Positions 52,143 through 59,895 of a stretch of 64,000 nt of DNA are shown piece by piece; the stretch's first letter is position 1, and every line of letters begins with the position of its first letter. The translations under genes and the position numbers were made by a program. Under the pieces are notes generated by a model, which saw only the letters and a list, made by a program, of their open reading frames with translations, searched no databases and had not been told where the DNA came from. The DNA is from Thermoleophilia bacterium. Its GTDB lineage: Bacteria; Actinomycetota; Thermoleophilia; UBA2241. The stretch spans positions 62,001 through 126,000 of the forward strand of contig JAWKKE010000006.1 in the NCBI GenBank assembly GCA_041393415.1, in the 5' to 3' direction.

Positions 52143-53495
52143 GTGGCTCTCACCGGACTGCAGATCTACAAGCTTCTGCCGCAGACGAACTGCAAGGAGT
52201 GCAGCTTCCCCACGTGCCTGGCCTTCGCCATGAAGCTCGCTCAGAAGGGTACCGAGCTCGACAAGTGCCCCCATGTGAGTGAAGAGGCGAAGGCGGCGCT
52301 CGACGCTGCTTCGGCGCCGCCAATCAAGCTCGTCTCCATCGGCAGCGGCGAGCGCGCCTTCGAGATCGGCAACGAAGTCGTCCTCTACCGGCACGAGAAG
52401 ACCTTCTACCATCAGCCTGGCCTCGTCGTACGCGTCAAGAGCGACGACGCGCAGCTTGCCGACAAAGCCGCCCAAGTGGCCGCGTACGCCCTTGAGCGCG
52501 TCGGTATGGAACTGCGCCTCGACGGCATCGCGGTTCAGCAGGCGGGCGGCGACGCCGCCGCCTACGCCGCCGCCGTGGCGGCGGTTCGCGTCGCCGCCCC
52601 GGGCCTTCCGCTCGTCCTCGAGACGGCTGATCACGCCGCCGCCGAGGCCGCCCTCTCCGGTGGCGCCGCGGCCGAGAAGCCGCTTCTGCGCGGCGCCTCC
52701 ACCGCCAACGCCCAAGCCATGGCGGAAGTCGCCAAGAAGCACGGCTGCGCCCTCACCATCAGCGCCGTCGCAGGCGACCTCGGCGAGCTCGTCGACCTCT
52801 CCGAATCCGTACGCGCCGCAGGCGTTGAGCACCTGGTCCTCGACCCCGGCACGACCTCGCTGGGCAGCGACCTCTCAGCTTTCACGCAACTTCGTCGCCT
52901 GGCGCTCAAGAAGGGTGCTCGCGCACTCGGCTTCCCCATTCTCGCCGATTGCGCGGCGCCCACGTGGCAGGCAGAACTCGCCCGCGCCTCGCAGGCAATC
53001 GCCAAGTACGCCGGCGTGATAGTCCTCGATCACTTCGAGCCTGGCGCCCTCTACGCCCTCATGACGCTGCGGCAGAACATCTACACCGACCCGCAGAAGC
53101 CGATTCAGGTCGACCCCAAGATGTACGAGATCGGCACGCCGGCAGCCGACAGCCCACTGCTCATCACGACGAACTTCTCCCTCACCTACTTCTCCGTGTC
53201 GGGTGAGGTCGAGGGCTCGGGAGTCGCGTCGTGGCTCCTGGTCGCCGACTGCGACGGTCAGTCGGTGCTCACCGCGTGGGCCGCCGGCAAACTCGACGCC
53301 GAGAAGATCGCCAAGTCGGTGAAGGCCTGCGGCATCGGCGACAAACTCGCACACAAGAAGCTCGTGATTCCCGGACACGTTGCCGGACTCTCCGGCGAAG
53401 TCGAAGAAGAGTTGCCGGGCTGGCAGATCATGGTCGGCCCGCGCGACGCGGTCGACATCCCGTCGTACCTCAAGACCATCTGGCCGGCAGCGTAG
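52143..53495 (+). CDS. acsC: Corrinoid iron-sulfur protein, large subunit (CODH/ACS gamma)
   Basis: 450-residue large subunit. The N-terminal [4Fe-4S] domain has C17, C20, C25 and C42 (TNCKECSFPTCLAFAMKLAQ and on), the same positions as in the Moorella protein; this cluster reductively reactivates the cobalt. The middle is a TIM barrel, and the C-terminal cobalamin-binding domain includes LLITTNFSLTYFSVSGEVEG and the final PSYLKTIWP. The GTG at 52143 has AAAGGAG 7 bases upstream. It is followed by the gene for its own reactivase. Confidence 0.95.
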   Translation: MALTGLQIYKLLPQTNCKECSFPTCLAFAMKLAQKGTELDKCPHVSEEAKAALDAASAPPIKLVSIGSGERAFEIGNEVVLYRHEKTFYHQPGLVVRVKSDDAQLADKAAQVAAYALERVGMELRLDGIAVQQAGGDAAAYAAAVAAVRVAAPGLPLVLETADHAAAEAALSGGAAAEKPLLRGASTANAQAMAEVAKKHGCALTISAVAGDLGELVDLSESVRAAGVEHLVLDPGTTSLGSDLSAFTQLRRLALKKGARALGFPILADCAAPTWQAELARASQAIAKYAGVIVLDHFEPGALYALMTLRQNIYTDPQKPIQVDPKMYEIGTPAADSPLLITTNFSLTYFSVSGEVEGSGVASWLLVADCDGQSVLTAWAAGKLDAEKIAKSVKACGIGDKLAHKKLVIPGHVAGLSGEVEEELPGWQIMVGPRDAVDIPSYLKTIWPAA

Positions 53496-53538
53496 GCGCA
53501 CGATGTCAGACGCCCCCGCGACGAGGAGTAAGACCGTC

Positions 53539-55473
53539 ATGGCGACGGTCACATTCTCGCCCTCGGGCGAGTCTATCGAGGTGCCTGTGGGCACGAGCCT
53601 GCTCGATGCCGCGATCCTCTGCGACCTCGACCTCCCCGCCCCCTGCGCCGGACAAGGCCGCTGCGGCCGTTGTCGCGTGCGCGTCACGAGCGGGGAGGTC
53701 GTGCGCCGCAGCAACGCGGGCCTGGAGATGCAGGAGATAGCCGAGGGATGGACCGTCGGTTGCCTGACCTACGTAGCCGGACCCGTGGAGGCCTACATCC
53801 CGCCGCGCAAGCGCGAGAATGTCCGTCCCCACGGTCATGCCGCGGCCCAACCGGAGGCACTGCTCGTCCCGTGTGAGTGGCAGCAAAATCCCTCTGTACG
53901 CAGCGTGACGATCACTTTGGATCCACCGACGCTCGAAGACAATACGAGCGATCTCGACCGTCTGCGACGTGAACTGGCACGCCAGGCGGATATCACGAGC
54001 CTACGCGCACAGTTGCCGCTACTGCGCGACCTGGGCCACGTACTGCGTTCGTCCAACTGGAACGTCCGTGTGACGCTCGAGATGCAGGATTGGGCCTACG
54101 GCAGTCTGCTTCCGCCGCGACTGGTCGACATCCGCGCGGCCGACGAGGTCTCCGGCAACTACGGCCTCGCCGTCGACATCGGCACCACGAGTATCGTCGC
54201 CTACCTCATCGACTTCGACACGGCGCGCATCGTCGACAGCGAGAGCGCCTACAACCGGCAGATCTCCTGCGGCGAGGACGTGATCTCACGCATCATCTTC
54301 GCGCGCCGCAACAACGGTCTCGACCAGCTTCAGTCCCTGGTCCTCGCCACCATCAACGATCTCATCGCCCGCCTCGTGGAACGCAATCACATCAGCGGGC
54401 GCGACATTCACGAAGTGGCCATGGCGGGCAACACCACCATGACGCATCTGCTCCTCCACATCGATCCGCGCTACTTGCGTGAGGAGCCCTACATCCCGAC
54501 TGTGGCGCAGCCGCCGCGTCTCTTGGCCGCGGACCTGCGCCTCGACGTGAACCAGCTCGCGCGTGTACATTGTCTGCCCGCCGTCGGCAGCTATGTCGGG
54601 GGCGACATCACCGCCGGCGTCATCTCGTCGGGCATGTACGCGACCGAGAAGCTCACCCTCTTCATCGACATCGGCACCAACGGTGAGATGGTCCTCGGCA
54701 ATCGCGACTGGCTGCTCTCCTGCGCCTGTTCGGCGGGCCCGGCCTTCGAGGGCGGCGGCGTTAAACACGGCATGCGGGCCAGCGAAGGCGCCATCGAAGA
54801 CGTCTACATCGACGATGCGACGTTTGAGCCCTCGTTTCGCACCATCGACGACGCTCCTCCCGTCGGTATCTGCGGCAGCGGCCTCATCGACCTTCTCGGA
54901 GAGCTCTTCTACACCGGCCTCCTCGACAAGTCTGGACACCTCAACCGCGACGCCACCACGGACCGCGTGCGTGTCAACAGCGCCACTGCCGAGTACGTCG
55001 TCGTGTTTGCCGGCGACCGCGATGCGGCGCAGGACATCGTCATTACCGATTCCGACATCACCTCGCTGCTGCGTGCGAAAGCAGCGATCTACGCCGGCTA
55101 CGAGGTGCTCTGTCGCAGTGTCGGTGTCGATCTTGCCGACGTCGAGCAAATCCTCATCGGCGGCGCCTTCGGGCAGTATCTCAACGTCGAGAAGGCCATC
55201 CGCATCGGCCTTCTGCCAGACCAGCCCGTGGAGCACTTCAGATTCCTCGGCAACACCAGCGCTCAGGGCGCCTACGCAACCCTTCTCTGCGCCAGTACGC
55301 GTCAGGAAGTGCGCGACGTCGCCGCCAAGATGACCTACTTGGAGCTGAGCGCCGACAACAGCTTCATGGACGAGTACACGTCGGCCCTCTTTCTTCCGCA
55401 CACCGACCTGGAAGCGTTCCCGAGCGTCGCACGCGCGTTGGCGGAGCGCGCCAACGACGCCATGAAGTCATGA
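53539..55473 (+). CDS. acsV: Corrinoid protein reductive activator (RACo), ATP-dependent ASKHA protein
   Basis: 644-residue RACo/AcsV. An N-terminal [2Fe-2S] ferredoxin domain has C36, C42, C45 and C75 (CAGQGRCGRC and VGCL). A linker region leads to a C-terminal ASKHA ATPase domain with GLAVDIGTTSIVAYLIDF, AMAGNTTMTHLLLHID, LFIDIGTNGEMVLGN and IGGAFGQYLNVEKAI. It reduces accidental Co(II) in the corrinoid protein back to Co(I). I chose the ATG at 53539, which has GAGGAG upstream; another in-frame ATG at 53503 has none, but annotators may prefer it. It lies directly after acsC. Confidence 0.93.
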   Translation: MATVTFSPSGESIEVPVGTSLLDAAILCDLDLPAPCAGQGRCGRCRVRVTSGEVVRRSNAGLEMQEIAEGWTVGCLTYVAGPVEAYIPPRKRENVRPHGHAAAQPEALLVPCEWQQNPSVRSVTITLDPPTLEDNTSDLDRLRRELARQADITSLRAQLPLLRDLGHVLRSSNWNVRVTLEMQDWAYGSLLPPRLVDIRAADEVSGNYGLAVDIGTTSIVAYLIDFDTARIVDSESAYNRQISCGEDVISRIIFARRNNGLDQLQSLVLATINDLIARLVERNHISGRDIHEVAMAGNTTMTHLLLHIDPRYLREEPYIPTVAQPPRLLAADLRLDVNQLARVHCLPAVGSYVGGDITAGVISSGMYATEKLTLFIDIGTNGEMVLGNRDWLLSCACSAGPAFEGGGVKHGMRASEGAIEDVYIDDATFEPSFRTIDDAPPVGICGSGLIDLLGELFYTGLLDKSGHLNRDATTDRVRVNSATAEYVVVFAGDRDAAQDIVITDSDITSLLRAKAAIYAGYEVLCRSVGVDLADVEQILIGGAFGQYLNVEKAIRIGLLPDQPVEHFRFLGNTSAQGAYATLLCASTRQEVRDVAAKMTYLELSADNSFMDEYTSALFLPHTDLEAFPSVARALAERANDAMKS

Positions 55474-55501
55474 GAGGACCGCGTCGCCGGAGGTACGCTC
55501 A

Positions 55502-56302
55502 GTGACAATCACCATCGCCGTTGCCGGCAAGGGCGGCACGGGCAAGACCACGCTCACCGGACTCCTGATCAGGCGTCTGATCGAAGCCAAAGCTAGCCCC
55601 ATCCTCGCCATCGACGCCGACCCTGCCAGCAATCTCAACACCGTCCTCGGTCTACCTCTCGAGAAGACCGTCGGCGACGTGCGCGAAGAGACGAGCGAGA
55701 AGGCGCGTGCCAATCTCATCGAGGCCGGGATCGCCAAACGCGACCTCCTCGACTACGAGATCAATCAGAGCGTCGTCGAAGGCGTAGGCGTCGACCTCCT
55801 CGCCATGGGTCGCCCCGAAGGCGCCGGCTGCTACTGCGCCGCCAACAACATGCTGCGCGCGATCATCGACGCGATCGCCGAGTCCTATCCCTTCGTCGTC
55901 ATCGACAACGAGGCAGGACTCGAGCATCTGTCGCGGCGCACGACGCGCAACGTCGACGTGCTCTTCATCATCAGCGACGCCAGCCTACGCGGCATCACGA
56001 CCGCCGGCCGCGTGCGCGCCATGCTCGACGAGCTCGATACGAAGGTCGGGCAGCACTTCCTCATCGTCAACCGAGCCGCCCACGGTCTCACCCCAGAACT
56101 CACGGCCGCCATCGCCGAGCAGCAACTCGAACTGCTCGCGGTGCTGCCCGACGACCCGCTGATCGGCGCCTTCGACGCATCCGGCAGGCCCATCACTGAA
56201 CTGCCGGACGACAGTCAGCTCAAGACCGCGTTCTACAAAGTCCTCGACAGGCTCCCAATTGATTTCCTCGGCAAGGAGGCCGCACGTGCTGATCATCGGT
56301 GA
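55502..56302 (+). CDS. cooC: CooC/AcsF-type nickel-insertion ATPase
   Basis: 266-residue MinD-family ATPase for maturation of CODH or ACS by nickel insertion. The deviant Walker A is GKGGTGKTT (residues 9-17). The metal-binding C110-Y-C112 motif sits in GAGCYCAANNML. Then come VVIDNEAGLEHLSRR (switch II) and IVNRAAHGL. The GTG at 55502 has GGAGG 8 bases upstream. Its 3' end overlaps acsE by 17 bases. It is the only recognisable dedicated Ni-maturation ATPase in the operon, so it may serve both enzymes. Confidence 0.94.
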   Translation: MTITIAVAGKGGTGKTTLTGLLIRRLIEAKASPILAIDADPASNLNTVLGLPLEKTVGDVREETSEKARANLIEAGIAKRDLLDYEINQSVVEGVGVDLLAMGRPEGAGCYCAANNMLRAIIDAIAESYPFVVIDNEAGLEHLSRRTTRNVDVLFIISDASLRGITTAGRVRAMLDELDTKVGQHFLIVNRAAHGLTPELTAAIAEQQLELLAVLPDDPLIGAFDASGRPITELPDDSQLKTAFYKVLDRLPIDFLGKEAARADHR

Positions 56303-57206
56303 GAACATCCATATCATCGCCCCGCCTGTGAAGGCGGCGATCGAGGCACGCGACGCCAAGGCGATTCAAGACATGGCCGTGCGCCAAGTCGAGGCCGGGG
56401 CCGGCGTGGTCGACCTCAACATCGGGCCGCAGAAGAAGCTCGGCCACGAGATCATGCCGTGGATCGTGCAGGCCGTGCAGGACGTCGTCGACGTGCCCCT
56501 GTCGCTCGACACCACGAACCTCGCCGCCATGCGCGCCGGACTCGAGGTCTGTAAACAACCGGCGATGCTCAACTCAGCGTCCGCCGACCCTGCGCGACTC
56601 GACAGCGTCATGCAACTCGCGGCCGAGTTCGACGCCCGAGTCATCGCGCTGACGATGGGCGTCGACGGCATTCCCACGACGGCCGACGGCCGCGCCGGCA
56701 TCGCCATGGAGGCGCTGCTTCCCGCAGCCGAAGCAGCCGGCTTGGCCATGCCCGACGTCTTTCTCGACCCGCTCGTCCTCACCGTCACCTGCAATCAGGA
56801 CGTAGCCGAGGCGGCCATCGATGCCATCCGCATCTTCAAACAGCTGTCCGACCCTGCGCCGACGACGGTGGTCGGCCTCTCCAATATCTCCAACGGCTGC
56901 CCCGCCGAGATCCGCGGTCTCATCAACCGCACGTACCTTGTCATGCTCATGGCCGCCGGACTGGACGCGGCGATCGCCGACCCGCTGGACGCCAAACAGA
57001 ACGAATTCATCCGTATCATCGAGCAGCGTGACGCCAGCACGCCCGTGGGCAAGCTCATCATCGCGCTCTACGACGCAACCGAGGCCATGGAAGATCTCGA
57101 CGCGAATCTTGTGGATCTGGACGACCCGGCCCAGGTCGACATCTTCAAGACCTACCGGATGCTGCGCAATCAGGTCATCTACGCCGACTCATATCTGCGC
57201 ATCTAA
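56286..57206 (+). CDS. acsE: 5-Methyltetrahydrofolate:corrinoid iron-sulfur protein methyltransferase
   Basis: 306-residue pterin-binding TIM barrel that moves the methyl group from methyl-THF to the corrinoid protein. Signatures: LIIGENIHIIAPPVKAAIEA at the N-terminus, GAGVVDLNIGPQKK, VPLSLDTTNLAAM and VVGLSNISNGCP. The length is that of AcsE rather than the longer MetH domains. The GTG at 56286 has AAGGAGG 6 bases upstream and lies inside the cooC 3' end; an in-frame GTG/ATG upstream at 56259 is less likely. It is the last gene of the CODH/ACS operon, followed by the G/C palindrome. Confidence 0.94.
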   Translation: MLIIGENIHIIAPPVKAAIEARDAKAIQDMAVRQVEAGAGVVDLNIGPQKKLGHEIMPWIVQAVQDVVDVPLSLDTTNLAAMRAGLEVCKQPAMLNSASADPARLDSVMQLAAEFDARVIALTMGVDGIPTTADGRAGIAMEALLPAAEAAGLAMPDVFLDPLVLTVTCNQDVAEAAIDAIRIFKQLSDPAPTTVVGLSNISNGCPAEIRGLINRTYLVMLMAAGLDAAIADPLDAKQNEFIRIIEQRDASTPVGKLIIALYDATEAMEDLDANLVDLDDPAQVDIFKTYRMLRNQVIYADSYLRI

Positions 57207-57221
57207 GGTGCGGAAGAGCGA

Positions 57222-57263
57222 CGGCGGGGGGGGGGGGGGCGCCCGCCCCCCCCCCCCCCGCCG
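57222..57263. terminator. Perfect 18-bp palindrome containing G14 and C14 runs
   Basis: Bases 57222-57239 (CGGC followed by 14 G) pair perfectly with 57246-57263 (14 C followed by GCCG), loop CGCCCG. It lies 16 bases after the acsE stop and 22 bases beyond the stop of the convergent small gene. The position between convergent genes suggests a bidirectional terminator. There is no flanking T-run, and homopolymers of this length may also reflect slippage or assembly uncertainty. Confidence 0.6.
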
Positions 57264-57285
57264 TTATCGCGTACGGGGTTGTGAC

Positions 57286-57468
57286 TCAGGCGGCGCCGGC
57301 GGCGTCAGAACCGTTGTCCTGTGCGGGCGGAGTGTAGCTCGTCCAAGGGTCGACATTGTCGCTCCCCCAACCGCAGCACCCACCGTTGCCCTTCATCATC
57401 TTCCATCCAAAGAACGCGCCGGCTCCAACGAGGGCAAGCAGTGAGAAGAGAACAGCGAGCTTCTTCAT
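57286..57468 (-). CDS. Small exported or membrane-anchored peptide with a Cys pair
   Basis: 60 residues. An N-terminal signal-like helix (KKLAVLFSLLALVGAGAFFG, residues 2-21) is followed by KMMKGNGGCCGWGSD with adjacent cysteines C31 and C32, and an acidic/Pro-rich tail. The ATG at 57468 has GAGGAGGAA upstream, a strong site, which supports a real gene. It is convergent to acsE. The cysteines are too far from the start of the helix for a standard lipobox. Function unknown. Confidence 0.75.
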   Translation of the reverse strand: MKKLAVLFSLLALVGAGAFFGWKMMKGNGGCCGWGSDNVDPWTSYTPPAQDNGSDAAGAA

Positions 57469-57607
57469 GTGGGTTCCTCCTCGAGTTTGCTCACTGCATC
57501 TTACCTCACGACCGCGTGTCTCACCCGTTCACACTTGAGCTTTTTGCGATTCCGTTATTGACTCTCTGCTGCGGCGCCTTGCGCGCCCGAAGACCAAAGG
57601 AGGTTCG

Positions 57608-58066
57608 GTGGCACACGACGTTCAAGTGAAGGAGATCCCATCCCAGCTCGCACTCACCGTCCACGCGCATGCCTCAATGGCGACCGTCGCCGAGGCGCTG
57701 GGCGAAGCGTTTACGAGCATCATGACGGCTGCCGAGGCAACCGGAGCGCGCTATGTCGCCCCGCCGTTTGCACTCTACCCCGCTGAGGTTACGGCAGAGT
57801 TCGAGGTTGTGGTGTGCATGCCGGTCATCGCCGGAAGCACGCCCTCCGGGGACGTCCAACTCGAGGAGATCCCCGGCGGCACGATGGCATCGACAACTCA
57901 TCATGGCCCCTACTCGAGCCTTGGCGCGGCATACGGCGATCTGCAGGCGTGGATGGTCGCCAACGGCAAGAAGCCCAGCGGCCCGTGCCGCGAGGTCTAT
58001 CTCAACGAGCCCGACAAAGTCTCCCCGGAAGAGATCCTCACCGAGATCGACTGGCCGTTCATCTAG
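57608..58066 (+). CDS. GyrI-like/AraC effector-binding domain protein
   Basis: 152-residue stand-alone GyrI-like (SOUL/BacEBD) domain. The fold markers are VKEIPSQLALTVHAHAS, a central strand EFEVVVCMPVIAG, the motif GTMASTTHHGPYSSLGAAYG, and the end VYLNEPDKVSPEEILTEID. Such domains bind small hydrophobic molecules; free-standing versions may sequester or hydrolyse toxic compounds. The GTG at 57608 has AAAGGAGG 4 bases upstream. It has no DNA-binding domain. Confidence 0.88.
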   Translation: MAHDVQVKEIPSQLALTVHAHASMATVAEALGEAFTSIMTAAEATGARYVAPPFALYPAEVTAEFEVVVCMPVIAGSTPSGDVQLEEIPGGTMASTTHHGPYSSLGAAYGDLQAWMVANGKKPSGPCREVYLNEPDKVSPEEILTEIDWPFI

Positions 58067-58152
58067 GCTGCCAGCGGGCAGAGCGCGGGTGACCGCCGCG
58101 CCTAGGATGCGGTACACTACGGCCCTGCGACGCATCCCATAGCGCCGCACGC

Positions 58153-58245
58153 GGAGAAGTGGCCGAGTGGCTGAAGGCAACCGCCTGCTAAGCGGTTAAG
58201 GGGTGTCAAACTCCTTCCCGGGTTCGAATCCCGGCTTCTCCGCCA
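58153..58245 (+). tRNA. tRNA-Ser (anticodon GCT)
   Basis: 93-base class II tRNA with encoded CCA. GGAGAAG (58153-58159) pairs with CTTCTCC (58235-58241), discriminator G, then CCA. Anticodon stem ACCGC/GCGGT holds CTGCTAA with GCT at 58187-58189. A long variable arm and the T-loop GGTTCGAATCC are present. It reads AGC and AGU serine codons. Confidence 0.97.
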
Positions 58246-58305
58246 GTTTTTGCCTCGCGCACCGGTTTCCGAAAGCCTGTCGCTCCGGTATACTGCGAGG
58301 CCCAA

Positions 58306-58383
58306 GCGCCCGTAGCTCAGTTGGATTAGAGCGTCGGTCTACGGAACCGAAGGTCGCAGGTTCGAGTCCTGCCGGGCGCGCCA
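58306..58383 (+). tRNA. tRNA-Arg (anticodon ACG)
   Basis: 78-base tRNA with encoded CCA. GCGCCCG (58306-58312) pairs with CGGGCGC (58373-58379), discriminator G, then CCA. Anticodon stem TCGGT/ACCGA holds CTACGGA with ACG at 58341-58343; A34 would be converted to inosine by TadA, whose gene is at 62482-62946. It lies 60 bases after tRNA-Ser(GCU). Confidence 0.97.
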
Positions 58384-58468
58384 CCCTCCCAGGAGACCCA
58401 CAGAGAGGTCGCAGAGACCCCTCAGGCCCCACTGATTGACTAACCCCGCAGTCAATCGGGAGGGCACC

Positions 58469-59110
58469 GTGAATACGGCCATCATCTACCTGGCGAACCT
58501 CATCGCCATCGTCATCCTGGTCTTCGGACTCTACGTACCACGCCACCATCGCCGTGACCTGATGGTCGCCTACCTGGGCGTCAACATCGGCGTGCTCGCG
58601 GTCGCGAGCGTGCTCGCAGGCAGCACGATTGGGATGGGCCTCGGTCTCGGCCTCTTCGGCATCCTCTCGATCATCCGCCTGCGCTCGGACGAACTCGCCC
58701 AGCACGAAGTCGCCTACTACTTCTCCGCACTCGGACTCGGCTTGCTGGGTGGTCTCGCGATCACGCCCGTGTGGCTCACTGCGAGCCTCATGGCGTTGAT
58801 CGTCGGAGTGATGTTCGTCGGCGATCACCCTCGCCTCCTGTCGAGCTACCGGCGGCAGCTACTCGTTCTCGATCGCGCCTTCCTCGATGAGGCGGCCCTT
58901 CGTACCTACCTCGCGCAGCGCCTGGGCGCTACCATTCACGGCCTTACGGTGACGAAAGTCGACTTGGTCAACGACACAACCACCGTCGAGGTGCGCTTCG
59001 CACTGCGCGACCGCCCATCCGCGACCATGCTGCATCTCGCAAACGAGGCCAACGCCTTCCCCGAGGTGGGACTCGAGCGCAGCGCCGAGATCACAGGGGG
59101 CCGAGGATGA
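58469..59110 (+). CDS. DUF4956 family membrane protein
   Basis: 213-residue protein with four to five N-terminal helices (TAIIYLANLIAIVILVFGLY, VAYLGVNIGVLAVASVLAG) and a cytosolic C-terminal domain (about 130-205). The segment LGLGLFGILSIIRLRSDELA between them is the family hallmark. DUF4956 genes regularly sit next to VTC-domain polyphosphate polymerase genes. The GTG at 58469 has GGGAGG 6 bases upstream. Its stop overlaps the VTC start (ATGA). Confidence 0.88.
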   Translation: MNTAIIYLANLIAIVILVFGLYVPRHHRRDLMVAYLGVNIGVLAVASVLAGSTIGMGLGLGLFGILSIIRLRSDELAQHEVAYYFSALGLGLLGGLAITPVWLTASLMALIVGVMFVGDHPRLLSSYRRQLLVLDRAFLDEAALRTYLAQRLGATIHGLTVTKVDLVNDTTTVEVRFALRDRPSATMLHLANEANAFPEVGLERSAEITGGRG

Positions 59111-59895
59111 TTGCCGCCAGTGATCCCTCACTAAGCCCTCGCCGTCTCGCTCCCATCGACCTCGACGAACTGGTCAGCCGGGCCGCTCTGCAGACACGCG
59201 TCGATCGCAAGTACGTCGTGACGACGGCGGCCGCCGCCGCCCTCATCGAGCGACTGGCTCACGGCGCACGCGTCCTCGAGATCGACGGTCGGCGCGATTT
59301 CGCGTATGCCTCGCTGTACTACGACACTCCCGCGCTGGACAGCTATCACCTGGCGGCTCGAGGCCGCCGCCGGCGCTGGAAGGTGCGGCGCCGCGACTAC
59401 CTCGATACCGGCACATCATGGCTCGAGGTCAAGACACGGCACGCCGGGCAAACGGTCAAGCATCGCGTGCCCTGCTCCCAGCTGGGCAGCCTGACGGAGG
59501 ACGATACGGCGTACGTCGACGACATCCTGCGCAGCGAACTCGTCGACGACATCGACACTCAGACCCTGGCCCCAGCGCTACAAACACGCTACCGGCGGAC
59601 GACCCTCTACCTGCCCGACAACGACAGCCGCGTGACACTCGACACACATCTCGCGTTCACCGCCGCAGACCAATCACGAGCGCTTGCCGTTCCCAGCCGC
59701 GTGGTTATCGAGACGAAGACCCCCGGCGCGCCTTGCGTCGCCGACCGCGAGCTCTGGTCCATGGGTCTGCGCCCAGTGCGCATCTCGAAGTACGGCACCG
59801 GGCTGGCCGCTTTGCGTCCAGATCTCCCCCACACCAAGTGGCGGCGCGTCATGCAGCGCGCTCTCAACCTCAAAGACACCAGGAGCGCAGCATGA
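59107..59895 (+). CDS. VTC-domain polyphosphate polymerase-like protein
   Basis: 262-residue triphosphate-tunnel (CYTH-related) VTC domain. Basic tunnel residues are visible in RVDRKYVV (R34, K35), RRRRWKVRRRDY, WLEVKTRH, RYRRTTLYL, VIETKT and ISKYGTGL. Yeast Vtc4 uses this fold to make polyphosphate from ATP; bacterial versions are assigned by homology. It overlaps the DUF4956 gene before and the lipoprotein gene after (both ATGA), so the three are translated as a set. Confidence 0.87.
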   Translation: MIAASDPSLSPRRLAPIDLDELVSRAALQTRVDRKYVVTTAAAAALIERLAHGARVLEIDGRRDFAYASLYYDTPALDSYHLAARGRRRRWKVRRRDYLDTGTSWLEVKTRHAGQTVKHRVPCSQLGSLTEDDTAYVDDILRSELVDDIDTQTLAPALQTRYRRTTLYLPDNDSRVTLDTHLAFTAADQSRALAVPSRVVIETKTPGAPCVADRELWSMGLRPVRISKYGTGLAALRPDLPHTKWRRVMQRALNLKDTRSAA

